26,289 nt of DNA, from the IMG/VR virus record IMGVR_UViG_3300044645_000164, positions 1-26,289 of that record. The stretch is one strand, 5' to 3'. Positions 25,468 through 26,289 of the stretch are shown here, in pieces. Each line of letters begins with the position of its first letter. The stretch's first letter is position 1. The position numbers and the translations under genes were made by a program. The stretch comes from a virus. The notes beneath the pieces are model-generated. The model was not told where the DNA came from and made no database searches. It saw only the letters and a program-made list of their open reading frames with translations.

Positions 25468-26289
25468 TTATTTGGATGCTGATCGTTTCTGCGCCCTGTA
25501 CTGAATGACCTTAGTCATGTTGCCAGTACGAGCCGCTTCTTCTCTCAGCCGTTCAAGTGTTGAGTCAACCGCACCAGATGATCTTCCAGTTCCTGTAACG
25601 ATACGCTCTGGGGCGGGTGCTTGCCTGCGATTTGTAACTTTCAAGTCTTTCTCCAGTTTTGCTACCGCAAAGGCAAACTTTACGGGGTCTTTGATTTCAG
25701 CCAACTCTTTAGCCTTTGCAGGGTTCTTACCGAGTGCGTAAACAACGAGTGCAGGATTATCTGCACCTTGCAGCAAAACGCCTTGCTGGGTGATAGAAAA
25801 AACTTGTTGAGCAACTTCTTCAGCATCCTCAAAGTCTTTCACTCTTAACTCGGCTTTCGCCTTGCCATAACCATCCAACTTGGCTTGCCATGCCTTTTGC
25901 TGATTCATAACTTCAGCTTCTTGCTTGGCGTTGACTTCATCGGCCTGTCGCTTGCGCTCAAACCAACTTGTCAATGCTTCCTCGTATGCATCAGCGTCAT
26001 AGTCGTGATCTTCTAGCTTTGGCTTATTTCCAATCACCACTGGCTTGGTCTCAGGTGGTGCGGCTTGTAGCTTGCTTTGTAGTTCACGATTCTGCCGTTG
26101 CAGTTCTCGGTTCGTCTTACGCAACTCTTTTACCCATTCAGGCGCTGGAGTATGTTCTTCGGGAGGTGGCGCTTCCTCACCAATGCTGACAACAACTTCT
26201 TCGGTATCTTCCGGTTCAACCTCATCAACGGGTTCGTTGACTTCGATTTCTTCTTCTACTACCTCAACTTCATTGTCCTCAATTACTGC
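25468..26289 (-). CDS. Scaffolding protein, P22 gp8 position (N-terminus beyond the window)
   Basis: The frame is open from the stop at 25468 to the right edge, giving at least 273 residues. The N-terminal part in the window is very acidic (EDNEVEVVEEEIEVNE, EPEDTEEVVVSIGEEAPPPEE), then a long coiled coil (KELRKTNRELQRQNRELQSKL, EADEVNAKQEAEVMNQQKAW), and a basic C-terminus (TKVIQYRAQKRSASK), which in P22 scaffold binds coat. It drives coat assembly and leaves the procapsid. The true start is outside; a TTG at 26124 is an internal codon, not a start. Confidence 0.8.
   Translation of the reverse strand, partial: AVIEDNEVEVVEEEIEVNEPVDEVEPEDTEEVVVSIGEEAPPPEEHTPAPEWVKELRKTNRELQRQNRELQSKLQAAPPETKPVVIGNKPKLEDHDYDADAYEEALTSWFERKRQADEVNAKQEAEVMNQQKAWQAKLDGYGKAKAELRVKDFEDAEEVAQQVFSITQQGVLLQGADNPALVVYALGKNPAKAKELAEIKDPVKFAFAVAKLEKDLKVTNRRQAPAPERIVTGTGRSSGAVDSTLERLREEAARTGNMTKVIQYRAQKRSASK

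Noticed and set aside
1-26289. tRNA genes, CRISPR arrays, IS elements, diversity-generating retroelement
   Set aside because: No cloverleaf with a CCA-compatible acceptor and T-loop, no evenly spaced repeats, no transposase, and no reverse transcriptase or template repeat were seen.

Overview
This window is most of a tailed-phage genome, or of a prophage lying inside a contig. Its structural genes are those of a P22-like podovirus: scaffold, P22-type coat, gp4-like tail accessory factor, gp10-like stabilisation protein, gp7-, gp20- and gp16-position ejection proteins, a P22-type head-binding domain, and a pectate-lyase-fold tailspike, in P22 order. Terminase, portal, integrase and any CI-type repressor are not visible and may lie outside. 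The host cannot be read directly. Moderate GC, good Shine-Dalgarno sites and the flavour of the small conserved proteins suggest a freshwater Gram-negative host, perhaps a betaproteobacterium (inference, weak).

There are three transcription blocks. Block A (1-3683, minus strand) reads leftward from a Cro-like regulator. It carries a candidate structured RNA, a replication-type protein, small proteins, a C5 cytosine DNA methyltransferase overprinted by a second long ORF, two small overlapping genes, a RusA resolvase, a PAPS-reductase-like enzyme and the start of NinB. Block B (3832-6930, plus strand) reads rightward from the same control region. It holds small early genes and then a recombination cassette: a DUF1071/Sak3-type annealing protein, a lambda-type exonuclease and a small protein with an SSB-like acidic tip. 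A winged-helix protein and a zinc-ribbon protein follow. Block C (6916-26289, minus strand) is the late operon: scaffold and coat at the right, then tail and ejection genes, then spikes, then a lysis cassette ending with a GH24 lysozyme that converges on block B with a 15-bp overlap.

The most interesting signals are in block A. (1) Between cro and the replication gene, minus-strand DNA has a consensus-like sigma70 promoter. It is followed by an RNA predicted to fold into a long stem closing a four-way junction, with a crossing 9-bp pairing to its leader and a U-tract at its 3' end. No protein explains this region. (2) The methyltransferase carries a 15-nt poly-G tract and the PAPS-reductase-like gene an 8-nt poly-G tract that puts it out of frame. 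Together they look like phase-variable contingency sites on a phage. (3) The methyltransferase gene is open in two frames over about 840 bp, and the second frame resembles a recurrent phage protein family, so slippage at the G tract would swap halves between two proteins. (4) Cro appears to be leaderless.

All identifications come from reading the translated sequence and from memory of protein families. No database search or folding program was run.
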